NCBI GenBank assembly: GCA_029747585.1
Contig: JAPEVF010000031.1
Location: 62,001 to 126,000, forward strand
Reading direction: 5' to 3'
DNA length: 64,000 nt
DNA from: Pleurotus djamor
Lineage: Eukaryota; Basidiomycota; Agaricomycetes; Agaricales; Pleurotaceae
Shown: piece by piece, positions 36,705 through 48,404 of the stretch
How positions within the stretch are numbered: the stretch's first letter is position 1
Layout of the letters: each line of letters opens with the position of its first letter
Notes under the pieces: generated by a model
Told to the model about the DNA's origin: nothing
What the model saw: only the letters and a program-made list of their open reading frames with translations
Database searches by the model: none
Made by a program: the position numbers and the translations under genes

Positions 36705-37213
36705 GCTTCAGTTACTACGACCATAGCTGGCTTTTTGAATGTGTGATGCCGACAGAGCGGGCGTGGAGTCATTGACTCAATGGAAAACGAACCGCGCTGC
36801 ATGCACAGCATGCGACACCAGGATCAGATGAGTGAGTTTAGGTTTAAGTTTTCTTTTGCAGCGTGGTGATGGAGGGTGTCCGAGCTACAGCACGGACTTG
36901 CGTGGACAAAAAGTTACGCTGCCAAACGTAATCCAAGTACCACAGCACGTCGATGTCGACGGTTGAACCGCCCTTTGATGGAACGACCTGGAATGAGACG
37001 CTCGGTTTTGAAGGGTCATTGGGGTAAAAGTAGAATATGGAGAAAAGACTTGTCACGGAAACAATGAGCAACAGTGTGACTGAAGTGGGGTAAGAGTGGC
37101 TCCGCGCTGCGATGCATAAAATCCAATCGAAAGTATAGTGATAAGTCCGAATGAAAGTACAACAGAATACATACAGTAATTACGTTAGATATATAAAGTT
37201 CGGCGGCGGCGCA

Positions 37214-39236
37214 TCAAACGAAGTCGGCGTTCTTGAGGTGTTCGCGCATGATTCCATCACGAACTGGAAGGCGGATCGTCAGTAATAAAGTAGCACAAGG
37301 TAGCCATGGTGACTTACCTGTGCGGAGGGTAGTGGATGTGGCTTTGGTATCCTAAATGATTGGGGGTCAAAGTATAAATAGATAGATCGCAGTAGTTCGG
37401 TGAGTCACTTACAGTAACCGATGTGGGGTATAGGTATGGCATACGGGGTTCGGGCGAGTACTGCTTTAGAATGTCTTTAAATTTATCTCGTAAATCTGAT
37501 GGATATTGAGTCAGAGGAGAGTTACAAGGGATCAAATCGACCGAAATCATCGGACTCACACTTCACGATAGAAGAAGCGTCGTTTGGTCGTTCCCCATAG
37601 CTGGTGAGGTGTTTCTTCACTAGGATACCACTCTTCAATTTCTTCTTGAGGATATCGCATTTGTTCAAGAAGACGATCATGGTAGCTTTCTGGAGCAGTT
37701 TAGCGGAGACCACCGCCCGCCATAGGATGAACGAGTCTTCCAGACGGTTGATCTTGTGGTCCTCTTCTAGCCGCTCGTCAAAGCATGAAACAGGGGCCAG
37801 GAATATGACAGCGTTGACGTTGTCAAAAAATGGTAGCCATGCATAGCGCTGAAGGATGTCGAGATCAAACATGTAACCAGTGAAAATACTTGACAGTGCG
37901 TACCATAGTGCGAGCGCCACCAACATCATAGATGACCCACTCACGGCCAAACTCATGACCTAATCGCGGATCTGGTAGTCAATACGAAAATACATGTGAA
38001 TGAATAAGAGAAGAGCGACGATGTAAGGGAAGGATGAAGGGAGGGCGACGACTACATACCTTGCTCGAAGAGAATTTTGTGTTCCTGTATCCCTGTGGTT
38101 CGAAGACGAGCACGGACGACATCGTCGTCGGAAGGTTCGTATGAGCGGGTTGCAATTCGTTCTAGGTCCTCAAGAAAGCTAATGGACCAGAGCGTGAGTA
38201 AGCAACTACGTTTATCTTGTCCAAGGGACTCACAATCCAGCCGAAGCTTCCATGTACATATTCCGCCGTTTGAGTACCTTACGCGTATCTGGATCGTGCC
38301 ACAGGGTCACCATATCATCTTTGCAACCGGCGAGGACCTCCGTCACATCATCAGAGTCTGGTTCGCCGGTGTAAGCTTCGGTGTGGTTGCCCGAACGATC
38401 ATACAGAGCATCGTTCCAGGTGCGTACGACGAATTCGGCTGTGCGGCGAACTCTAGCAGGAGCGGTCTGTGGAGACTCGAAGGGGGTTGCTTGCATGAGC
38501 TCTGCAGGTGCATTCCGTACTTCATCTGAACCTGCGCCCAGTCGTCTTCGAAGGATAGTTTCGATACGGCGGAGTGGGCTGAGCCGAAGGAGAAGCAACT
38601 TGTGCTTCTCGTTCAAGATAAGCGGGGGCGTGGTTGAAGTTGGATGATGGTGGACAAATTCAGATTTCGAAGATGGAACACGAGGCACGGTCATAATTTG
38701 CAAGTCCAGGGCACTATCGTCGTCGTCCTCTTGTATGGGATCAAACGGAGGTTCTTCGTTCATCTCCGCTTGAAGAGCATCGAGGATGGCCAGGACAGAT
38801 CGTATGAGGTTGAGCTGGATGACAGCACGCCATGACGCTCGTTCTTGCAACCACTGGTTATAGGCATACTTGAGCCGAAAGTCTACGGCAGCAATGAGGG
38901 TTGATGAACACTCCAAAGATGGAACAATAAGACTCACTTTTCAATGTCGTCGACTTCCCTGAGCACCGAAAGTCCAGCAAGTCAACATCTACGCTGCGCT
39001 GAAGGACACATCAGGTACGCACCGCTCTCTGCTTGGCCCAACAGCAACACCCTCAATACATTCTTTTGCTTCTTGAGGGCGACCTTTTCAAGTTTGATGT
39101 CTTCATCAATCCTGTCGCTTATTCGCTTCGCTTCGGCCTCTCGTTTCTCCCTGACGGCCCTGGCTTCGGGGGACTCTCCAACAGGCGGGGCGGTAACAAT
39201 GTCCAAGGGGTCGTAGTCGCTCGTTATACCACCCAT
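37214..39236 (-). CDS. Divergent heterotrimeric G-protein alpha-like subunit
   Basis: A GTP-binding signalling protein. The P-loop spans an intron as GQAESG then KSTTLK. Switch I region reads RARLRTTGIQEHK. Switch II reads DVGGARTM, where typical G-alpha proteins have DVGGQR, so the catalytic Gln is Ala here. FFDNVNAVIFLAPVSCFDE, NRLEDSFILW and the NKCD base-recognition motif follow, then a C-terminal VRDGIMREHLKNADF. An insert of roughly 150 residues sits in the helical domain (around 38500-38700). The N-terminus (MGGITSDYDPLD) has a Gly at position 2 but no MGxxxS-type signal for certain myristoylation. Basidiomycetes carry expanded families of such G-alpha-like proteins. Losing the Gln should slow or abolish GTP hydrolysis. 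Confidence 0.85.
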
Positions 39237-40059
39237 TATGTCGAGCCAAGAAGGGAATGATGGGGGGAAACTTGCTGTACTCGGGCGACACGCGTGAAGG
39301 TTATTTAAAGCCTTGACCCACGGTAGCGGATGGCNAAAAAAAAACTTCTTCGCAACGGCCGAAACGTGTTCTGAGGTCGCGCAAGGCTCGAGCTCAAACG
39401 CAGTGAGGTGGTGATGAATGGAAAGCCGCGCCCAAGGGTAGTTGGGAGGGCCCTGAGTATGATGATTCACGGGTCAGAATATGCATATCTGAATTTCATC
39501 TCATCTTATACGATAATGATGAGTAACCTGTTTTGATGCCGACCTGGCTATCTGGAGTAAGGAATTTGATGTGATGCACAGGATAGAAGCGACATTCACT
39601 AGTCACTCTCCATGAGAAAGCATGGTATATTCTTGGTCGATCATTGGGAAATCGGAAGTTATGTTGCGGCTAGTCCTGGAAACTGTGGGGTGAGAGGGTG
39701 AATGATGAGTGTCATCGTCTGACAGTGAGAGGGAGACTCGGTTTCGTCCGTGCGTGTACCACGCGATGCATAAAGCGCCCGGCATTCAGGCTGTCCAGGT
39801 CCAACACGGAAGTAGACGCTAAGTCAAATGAGGGCAATTGTTTTGATGAATGGAAGAGGGAAGTAGATTTCCATAGATCCATCCTCCCGGAAAAATCGTT
39901 GAAGAGACTAACGCAAATGCACAAATCATCAAGCAGGCCGGGTTGATCATTCCCATCAGCTCAGAAAGCTATGTCCACCGGAAACCGGCAATATTTCACT
40001 CATAGACAGAAGACATGGAAGTCGGACAACATCAACACCTACATTCTAGCGACTCCCGT
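39237..40059. other. Intergenic
   Basis: 823 bases between the G-alpha-like start and the GH44 stop. Short frames at 39698-39946 (+) and 39603-39785 (-) have no motif. An N before a 9-A run lies at 39335-39344. Confidence 0.45.
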
Positions 40060-43005
40060 TCATTGCTGGATAAGAAATATGGCGGTGTAAGGCGGCACCA
40101 CGAGGTATCCGCTGCTCTTCAACACCATGTTTGTCTAAAAGAGTAGCCTTAGCGTACGATCATCCGGACATATCGGACAAAGTTTGTCCTCACCTGCCAC
40201 TTGGCGACGCCTGCGGNCCCCCCCAAAATGACGTAAAAAGTACGCGCCAGCCGGCACATTGGACAAGTCCAGGGCGACAGGCGACGTAGGGTCTTTGTTT
40301 ACAACCACCAGCGATAGGCGACCGTCCTCCGTGCCAGCGTAGACTCCAAGCACATCAGGATTTGGAGTGGCCAAGTTGACTTGGGCGCTATTACTTCCGA
40401 AGCGCACGCCGTATCTACGAGGAGGGGAGGAGGTCATATAGGCACCATATCAGCTTTGTTGATGGGGCTGATAAATTAGCGGGGTTCACATACCCGCGAT
40501 AGAGCCAGTAAGCATGACCGATCGGACCGTGTTCGTCAGGTTCAGACCAATACGTTGCAGCATCGACCTTGTATTTCCCGAATATACCAAGGGAATCTAC
40601 AGCCAAAAGCCCACCAGTAAGATCGGCGTCGTTGGTAGAAGCCCATTCACTGATAGACAACTTGGTGCCGGGATAGTTGATGTCGATCAGAGTCCTAAAC
40701 CGGGGGACAAGTTGGATGGCCGTGGGGTCCCATTGATGGTTCTGGGGGTTACTTCCGGCCCAAGATTCATCAATATAGCTCTTGTCCTAAACCGCTTCGA
40801 TCAGATATGCTCCCTGAGAAACTCTTGGACCCACCCATAAACTCCTGGTCATCCGCAAACGAAGAGCCTTAGCTGCATCGTCGTTTGCGCTTGTGTCGGG
40901 TTGGAAATAGTAATGAATATCCAAGTAATCAAGTAAGCGTCGACCGGTACTATCATCGTGCTTCTTCATCTCCTGCAAGAACCACGGAAGGAAGTCGATA
41001 TTGTAATGCGCGGCATTGTCGGTGAAACCGATGGCGCTCGTCCAATCTACAAAAATATATCAGAAGCATCTGAGGGACGATTNAAAAAACGACGCTAACA
41101 GAACCACCAGGAACAAGTTGAAGGGGCGGCCACCAGGACATCGGGCAACGCCTCTTTAGCAGCCTCTGCAAAAGAGATCACTCGGGCAAGTTCCTCATCG
41201 TAGCTCATGGGTCTAGGCGCGAAAAGCGAATGAGTCGAGTCCACTGTGATCGGCGCATATAACGTACTCAGGATGCATATCTTGATGCGTATTGCCCGCA
41301 ATTTCCATTTCATTATCAATTGCTACTAGCATAGGTTTGTTCTTCAGCCCTCGAAGCCATTGCTTCACGGCGGTTGTATTCCAAGGGACGTAGACGTTTG
41401 AAGGGTCAGGCGGTGGGAAAACGAATGATCCATTGGCAAGTAAGCCATTCCCGGCATTGCTGTTGAAAGGATCGAACCCTTGTTGACCTACAATATCGTG
41501 GGTTCAGTGAATGACGACAGAAACAAGGAGATAAATGGCACCAGGGAATGAAGTCTTCGGGTAGGAATATGAAGACGCGTCCTTGGAAACCCAATCGAGG
41601 CTGGAAAATGATTATGACAAGCGAGTGGTTGAGCGGATAAAAGCTTACGAAGGAACGGTCAAGAGGGTATCCGAACCCGCATCAGCGACCCAGCCAAGCC
41701 AGTCATCAGCATTATCACTAGCTCGATTCTCGAAATACCAATCATTTCCCGCATTGGTAAACCCGCCAAATGGATTGTAAGCCGTAACAGCATTGCCGCC
41801 CCATCGCGAGAGGGTAACTCCAAGGTGCTGGATGTAATTAGGACTAGTTGGGAAGTTGACGCCATAGATATGAGGGTTTATAGGGAAATTGACAGCCTGC
41901 ACGATACTGGAGGGGAGCACGGTGGTCAATACGTATATGCGTTGAGGGAGAATGTTTTATCCAACCTTCCATATTGAACCGAGGGGAGTGCGTAGCTNGA
42001 ATGTATTATTGCCAGCTGATACAGAGAGAGACCCAGGAGCGAGAGGAGATTCAAGCGTGAGGTACGTGATCGACTTGGACGGGGTATCTACCGGGACGTA
42101 TGAATGCGTCGTGAAGTTGACACTCTAGAGGACCAAATTAGAGTTTGATATGAGGAGTGAGGGGAACCTAACTTACCTTTCCATTTAACGAGACGATGAC
42201 CGAATTGAAGTCGACGTCCCCTACGGTGGTGAGAGCGATCATGTCATTGCCTAGCGGCTCAGCGCTCAAGAACTTGGGTTCCACGATGATACTCTGAACG
42301 TAAGAGCGACAATGGGAACATTAACGTCTACGGTCAGAACAGCGAGGTAAGGGCTTACCTCCACCAAGACGACATTGTCTAGATGATACTGCACAAGTTA
42401 GCTTTCATGAAAGGATGGTGAGTGAAAACACAATACACTGGCGCCGTTGGCTCCTGCTTGTATATTGATACGGTCCCAGTTTGCATCTCCCTTGACTTGA
42501 GAGTGAGCAGAATTCAAAAGAAAATTTGTAAGACCATACTAGCGGCGTCCCGGTTCCAGGCAAAGCGCTGAAGTCGATGAGAAGTGGAGTAAACGCTGCT
42601 GCCGCAGTGGACTTGCTGATAGAGGCCAATGGAATTGACGAGGACTGCACACCGTCGGTGGTTGACTCAAAGTAGAAGCTTATGTCGGGTTGCTCTCCCT
42701 GTGACAATTCGTAAGCTACGGCGCGTGGAGGAAAAGTAGAATATACTCACAGCAATGTCAAACTTCATCCCAGCCAGACCCTTGTATGCACCCTCCAGCT
42801 TCAGGGAAAGGGCAGCCCAGGCATCTGACTTGACAGAAATGCTACTCGTCCCTTCGAACACATCAGTAGCTGCGAAGTCTATCGTACTACTCCAACTCCA
42901 ATTCTCCCAGCCACTTGCTAAAGCATCGTCGGTGTAGATATTCAAATCAGCGCGCACCAGAGATACCGCGAGCTGCGCTAAGAGCGTAGTCCAGAGAAGA
43001 TGCAT
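40060..43005 (-). CDS. Secreted glycoside hydrolase family 44 (endoglucanase/xyloglucanase-like)
   Basis: Predicted extracellular enzyme acting on beta-glucans. The signal peptide is MHLLWTTLLAQLAVSLVRA. An N-terminal beta-sandwich-like region has fragments such as DISFYFESTTDG and YHLDNVVLV. The GH44 core begins INPHIYGVNFP and RWGGNAVTAYN and continues GNDWYFEN. The likely acid/base Glu is in AIDNEMEIAGN and the likely nucleophile in LSISEWAS, by position in GH44. A C-terminal beta domain follows (VVVNKDPTSPVALDL). About ten introns are present. An N next to a 7-C run (40217-40224) puts the last part out of frame by one base. Beyond it the frame reads AGVAKWQ, splices, and ends TAIFLIQQ at 40060, as expected for the closing strand. 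Confidence 0.85.
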
Positions 43006-43814
43006 CCTTGGGCATAGTCAACGAAGTTCAACGTCGTTTATATATGCGCATTTGCCGATTGAACCATTATAGACTGGCGGAAGATAGTCGGGTTGATGTA
43101 CGCGGCGAAAGTACAAGCCAGCAAGCACGAAGCATATGTGAGCACATGGTGGCCGCTTCCTACATTGAAAAAATACTGTATTGAGTGAATAGCAAGAAGC
43201 ACTTTGTAACAACAAACGCGTACCATACCCATTCCCGAAGGCCATAACTTCATTGAGAGTTTTTTCCGAGCTAGAGCCTAAGAAGTGGCCTCAGAGACCT
43301 CAGAATATAATGTGTCCGCGGATCGCCCTCAGATGGCTAGAAAGGGCGTAAAGACATCAGCGGTTCTCGTTGACTCTGACGCGACGTTGAGTGCATTCTT
43401 CACGACAAGAGCAAGTGTGTGCATCATTCATACCTCATATAATTGTCCTGAAAGTGATAAACTCCATAAGTTTGAGCGTTAGGAGGAGCTGGCGTTGCAA
43501 AATGAGTGGATAAGCCTGGTCACGCTCGTGACCGAGAGACGCGACGGTCATAGAGTCACGTGCTTCGCGTGACATCCAGGTTAACCCCTAACTTTTCCTT
43601 CCCCAGCTTTCCCCAGTTTTCCTTGCTCAAAGTTCCCAAGTCAAACAAACACTTTCAAATTACTACTGGCGAAGGATAGAGCACCAATAATTTAAATGGA
43701 AGTCGCGTTCATCACGCACGTATATCAAGAACCAAGTTCAGGGTTATTCGGAAATCCCGGTCGGCTCAAGAGTACGCGGTAAGCTTATTTCTGCTTTCTT
43801 CTCACAACCACAAT
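43006..43814. other. Divergent intergenic region
   Basis: 809 bases between the GH44 and epoxide hydrolase start codons. Contains C/T-rich stretches (43590-43650) typical of fungal promoters. No gene is supported. Confidence 0.45.
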
Positions 43815-45412
43815 ATGTCCAACTCGTCGATATTCAAGATATGCATCCCGGATGAAAAAATCAAGGTGCTAAAGGCCAAACTGGAATTAACCGAACTCCC
43901 TGACGAGCTTGATGATGCCGGCTGGGGATATGGCGTACCGCTCGCAGACATCCGACGTCTTGTCGCTCGGTGGAAGGATGGGTACGACTGGAGGACTTTC
44001 GAAGCCACACTCAATGAGGAGCTACCTCAGTTCACAACGGATATTGAAGTTGACGGCTTTGGGTCCTTGAATGTCCATTTTATCCATCAGCGCAGTGAGG
44101 TGGCGGATGCGATCCCTCTGCTCTTCGTTCACGGCTGTAAGTGGAATCACTCACTTCCTCATTCAACTCACGCGTAAATCATCTCTAGGGCCCGGTAGCT
44201 TCATTGAAGTTCGCAAGATATTACCATTGCTTGTCTCGAAGTCCCCCGATCATCCCAGCTTCCATGTTGTCGCGTTAAGTTTGCCAGGGTATGGGTTTTC
44301 TGAAGCTCCAAAGAAGCAAGGTTTTGGACCTGAGAAATATGCTGAGGTATGTCTTGATCACGTTGCACGACCTTCAAGATTGTGACAAGTCTCTCCAGGT
44401 GTCCCATAAGTTGATGTTGGCCCTCGGATATAATGAATACGGTACGGTCAACCCTTCATGTCTATTTCCAACCATTGACTGAAAAACACCTAGTGACGCA
44501 AGGAGGAGATTGGGGTTACTTTGTATGTTTCCCGTATTTGCTGCAGTCGCATATGGTTGAGCTCTACTATCCAGATTACACGATACATTGCTGCGCTGTA
44601 CGGCGGTAAACACGCCAAAGCATGGCACACGAACTTCCCTCTGTGCGTTTTTTCTTAGGAGATCCAACATCCTTACACCTGAACATTGTTTCTTAGTGAT
44701 GCATTCCCCCATCCTATCCACCGACCTCTTCTGTTCTTGAGCTACCTTTTTACACGCCAAACGCCTCGGGATAAAGCCGCTATGGAACGCTTGCAATGGA
44801 CGGAGAAATACGGTATAGGATATCTCATGGAGCAGACGACCCAGCCGCAAACCTTAGGATACGGACTCGCTGATTCACCTGTTGGCTTGTTGGCGTGGAT
44901 ATACGAAAAACTCCATCATTGGACGGACGAATATCCTTGGGAGGATGATGAAGGTACCTTGGCTCGTCATCCCTTCTACTAAAGATTCCTCATGCTCTTC
45001 GTCAGTACTCAACTGGGTTTCAATCTATTGGTTCTCCCGGAGTGGTCCTGCAGCGTCGCTACGTATCTACAAAGAGGCTGCTATGTCCGGAGACCTCGGT
45101 CGTGGTGCTGCGAAACCCAAGCACAACCCCACCATCCCCTTTGGATTCTCTTTGTTCCCAAGAGAAATCCTTCCTCTACCCAAGACGTAAGTTCACTACT
45201 TTCTCTCGCGCGTTCTTATTGATGATTCCTGATTTCGTTTTCGCAGGTGGGCCAGATATACAGGAAATACCGTTTTCGAATCCGAACACGACAAGGGAGG
45301 ACACTTTGCCTCTTATGAATGCCCAGACGCTTTGGTGTCTGATCTGAGAAAGATGTATGGGAAAGGAGGGCCTTGCTTCGGGATCGTCCCCGGGTTGACT
45401 GGTTACGCGTGA
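43815..45412 (+). CDS. Epoxide hydrolase (alpha/beta hydrolase with EHN domain)
   Basis: Hydrolyses epoxides to diols, for detoxification or secondary metabolism. The N-terminal EHN domain shows [18 protein letters not shown] and the block [16 protein letters not shown]. The alpha/beta core has the oxyanion motif HGWPGSF (split by an intron), [10 protein letters not shown], and the nucleophile Asp in QGGDWGY. A lid Tyr lies in SLRIYKEA, and the catalytic His near the end is in [12 protein letters not shown]. At least seven short introns. The C-terminus ends [14 protein letters not shown] at 45412. Domain order fits microsomal-type (EphX1/juvenile-hormone hydrolase-like) enzymes. No signal peptide or N-terminal membrane anchor is evident. 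Confidence 0.85.
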
Positions 45413-46221
45413 CAGCCTGGAGTTCGTAGATGTCGACCAATACAGTATGTATTTAGTTTTCCGCTTGATCACTACTCGCTGATATCTTCAAAGGTCGGGG
45501 TGGTACAAATTACTGGCGCAGGGAGCGGTACTCCCCCACAACTCTTACCATTACATCCTCGGCGCCAAGATAGGTATAGTGTCATGATGTTGACGAAACC
45601 TTGTCTCAATGAAATTTTTCGTTACGATCTCCCTGGTTACTTGTTCTCGACACCATCAACGGTTGTAAGGATTGCTCATCAATTTCGGACGAACTATCTG
45701 TAAGTACGCGTTGGTTTACAACGTGTCTGAGTGCTTGTCAGCCTCGAGGTCTCGGGCTTGCCTCAAGCCGTGGTACTGGGAGGTGTCTGTATCGGTTTGT
45801 TATGTATTTTTGAACTACGCTGACCTACATACACTACAGACTTATACATCCCGCGGGTGCATGGGGCACATCGGTGACAACGACCCTTCACGACTGACCT
45901 CAAGGAAGTCGGAGAAAGTGTATCCCTTATCTTATATGATGCGCCGTCCCTGGGTCACATCGACGACCAAGGACCAAGAAGGCAAAGGGTGGCAACCGCC
46001 CATCTCCCGGAGTCAATATTCAATGAAAAGCAAGTATAAAAGATCCCAAACGTCTTGTCATAATCCTCACCAGCAACTTCCTCTTTTCCTTCTTCTACTT
46101 CTCTTCAATCCACTCACGTCGCAGCGCGGCCTGACCAGGAATCCTTTCATTCTTTCCTACGACAATCTTTTCACATACACGCATCCTTCAATAAACGTTT
46201 CTCTTCCTTTCATTCGTCAAA
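45413..46221. other. Intergenic, promoter of the secreted protein
   Basis: 809 bases. A 201-codon plus-strand frame (45672-46277) runs through the promoter and into the next gene in a different frame and is rejected. The last 150 bases are pyrimidine-rich, typical of a highly expressed fungal leader. Confidence 0.5.
46035..46040 (+). promoter_or_regulatory. TATA box
   Basis: TATAAA about 185 bases upstream of the secreted-protein ATG, followed by a long C/T-rich tract (46075-46130). Confidence 0.5.
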
Positions 46222-47428
46222 ATGTTCGCCAACTCCTCCAAGATTTTCCTTGCCCTCCTCGCCGCCTCTCTGTCTGAGATGGTCCTCGGCCGTGAGGTCT
46301 TGCTCGAGCGCGAAGGTCGCGCCGTAGCCCTGTATCCTCGTCGTTTCGGTCCGTCTTCATCGTGTACATGCACTCACATAATGTCACTAACTTAACAATT
46401 TGTCTTTGATTTGTCTAGGTGCCGAGAACCCTCCCGTTATCCAAAAGCTCAGTGGCGCCTGCCCGGGTCAAGTGTGCGGCGTCCTCGCTGGTAAAGCCAT
46501 CACTCCTCTTTTGGCTGCACAGCCGGAATGCTCCCAGCAAGACATGGCCGATGAGATCATTGGTACGCACCCAGCTTGGCGAGTTTGTCCTCGTTTCTCA
46601 CATCCTTTCTGTTGCACAGACGCTGCTAAGCAGTTTGACGCCGCTACCCAAGCCAACATGATCGCCCTTGCCATTGAATACCGTCAATCTGAGAAGAACA
46701 CTCCTCCCGTGCGTACTCTGTCTGTATCTCAAAGTGTACTGTCTCATGGTGATATCTGGGCACAGGATTTTACGACCAACCCTCCCTCCTTGAGGAACTC
46801 CGTCTTCTGCCAGAAGGCACCTAAGAACCCAGAGCTTAACGGACTTGTCCAGGCTCAAGATCCCAATAACGATCCCAACCTCTTCTTCGACCCCGCAACG
46901 AAGGCCACCGTTACCTTGGGTTCTCAACCAAACACCTTCCCATTCGGTGGAGCAGGTGCTGCCGCCCCACCCCCTCCAGCACCCGTTGTCGTTGATGAAC
47001 CTCCTGTTGTCGAGGAGCCTCCCGTTGCCGTCGAAGTTCCTGCTGCTCCCGTTGTAGTGCGTCTCTTTGACTAAAATCTGTGCCATGCTAACGAACCATC
47101 GCGATAGGCTGCGCCCGCTGCTGGTAACTTGCAACCCTTCACCGGTGCTCTTGGTTGCATCCTCCCTCCTACCGTCACCGAAGTCGCCCCTGGTACTTTC
47201 CAAGTCGAGAACAATGCCAGTTTCAACAACCTCAACAGCGCTTTGAGACGGTCTTGGTGAGTCCTCATCCTCCAACCTTGTGTTTAGATCAGAGACTAAC
47301 TCCTGTTTCTCCGCAGCGATGTCCAAGTCAACCTTTGCTCTAACGCTGCGAACGCTTCGGGCAACCAGGGCGATCTTACGGTCGCAAACTGCGGCGCACA
47401 GGGAAATCAATGCCGTGCTAACCTCTAA
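46222..47428 (+). CDS. Secreted cysteine-containing protein with Pro/Val-rich linker
   Basis: The N-terminus MFANSSKIFLALLAASLSEM is a signal peptide. Exons then give AENPPVIQKLSGACPGQVCG, a Cys-containing helical part, a Pro/Val/Glu linker (EPPVVEEPPVAVEVP), and a C-terminal domain with LGCILPPTV, LRRSCDVQVNLCSNAAN and VANCGAQGNQCRANL. The six closely spaced C-terminal Cys suggest disulfides. I recognise the C-terminal pattern from basidiomycete secreted proteins of unknown function. A TATA box and pyrimidine-rich leader suggest strong expression. It is convergent with the Msb2-like gene. Confidence 0.75.
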
Positions 47429-48404
47429 ATTTGACTTTGAGAGGAAGGATATCCGTTTGACGTTCGTAGTTGGAAACCGTGTATTATTTTTCATACCCCG
47501 AATACATCATACCTGGTCACAAAACTTCAGTTTGATTGATACCTGGCTGGTCCGCTTACCGTGACTTTCAATCAAGCTAGCACTTCACGCTACTTCACAC
47601 CGTGTGGTATATGATATGTATTCAGGAAGAATGTCCACATAGAGCTATCACCATAAACCAACTGAGGCGTGCAAACAAAAGCCAGGAAAAAGGATAAAGA
47701 AAAAATAATCATAAGTTAAATATGCAAATGGATGCATGGAACTATGGGGCGTAACGAAAGAACAAACGTAAAAAAGCGTAAAGTTCCATGAAAACAAAAC
47801 CAGTCGGAGGTAGAAGCGTGCGTGCTACAATGACGCCGAAGTGAATCTATGTAAATGCTAAATGGGAAGAACCTCGACGAGGACGAAAGTTTGGTAGGTG
47901 GAGGGGAAATGAGGAAACAAGGAACCAGTCTACGGAATGGGCGTGTGGGCGAGCGTCCATGATCCAGTACCAAAGTTTCTTGCCAGCAGAACGAGACGGG
48001 TGATACACCATGCGCCCTCGCCCACAAAACCCAACGAACACCATAAATGCAATTGCGAAAAAGAACAAGAGCATCCAAACTGTGCAACTACCTCTACGAC
48101 CAGAACATAACGAGGAAGGAAACAAAAGGGAAACCAAATGGGTAATAATGGAACAAATAAAAAACCAATTGTGGTCAAAGCTGTAAAGGTAAATGATGAT
48201 GGCGAAATGTAACTACGTAAGAAGGGGATATACTTCATTATCTTCGAGAGGAAAGCCAGGGTGCAAGACGCGAAGATGCAGAGAGGTGGTGGTAACAGTG
48301 TAGTGAGACCCGAATAGCACGAAACAACACGCAGGAGGTAGATGGCAACAATGTGGTGGACGGGGAGAAGCCGAAAACGACAAGAACGGATGACCAACAA
48401 CGGC
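47429..48404. other. Convergent 3' regions
   Basis: 976 bases between the stops of the secreted protein (+) and the Msb2-like gene (-). Frames on the minus strand are hydrophobic, low-information readings of UTR-like sequence. No gene is supported. Confidence 0.5.

Noticed and set aside
31675..39236. Mating-type locus idea (HMG factor near G-alpha-like gene)
   Set aside because: No homeodomain pair, pheromone precursor or pheromone receptor is visible; the HMG box is of the Prf1/Pcc1 downstream-regulator type.
45672..46277. 201-codon plus-strand frame before the secreted protein
   Set aside because: It crosses the TATA box and pyrimidine-rich leader and enters the next gene in the wrong frame.
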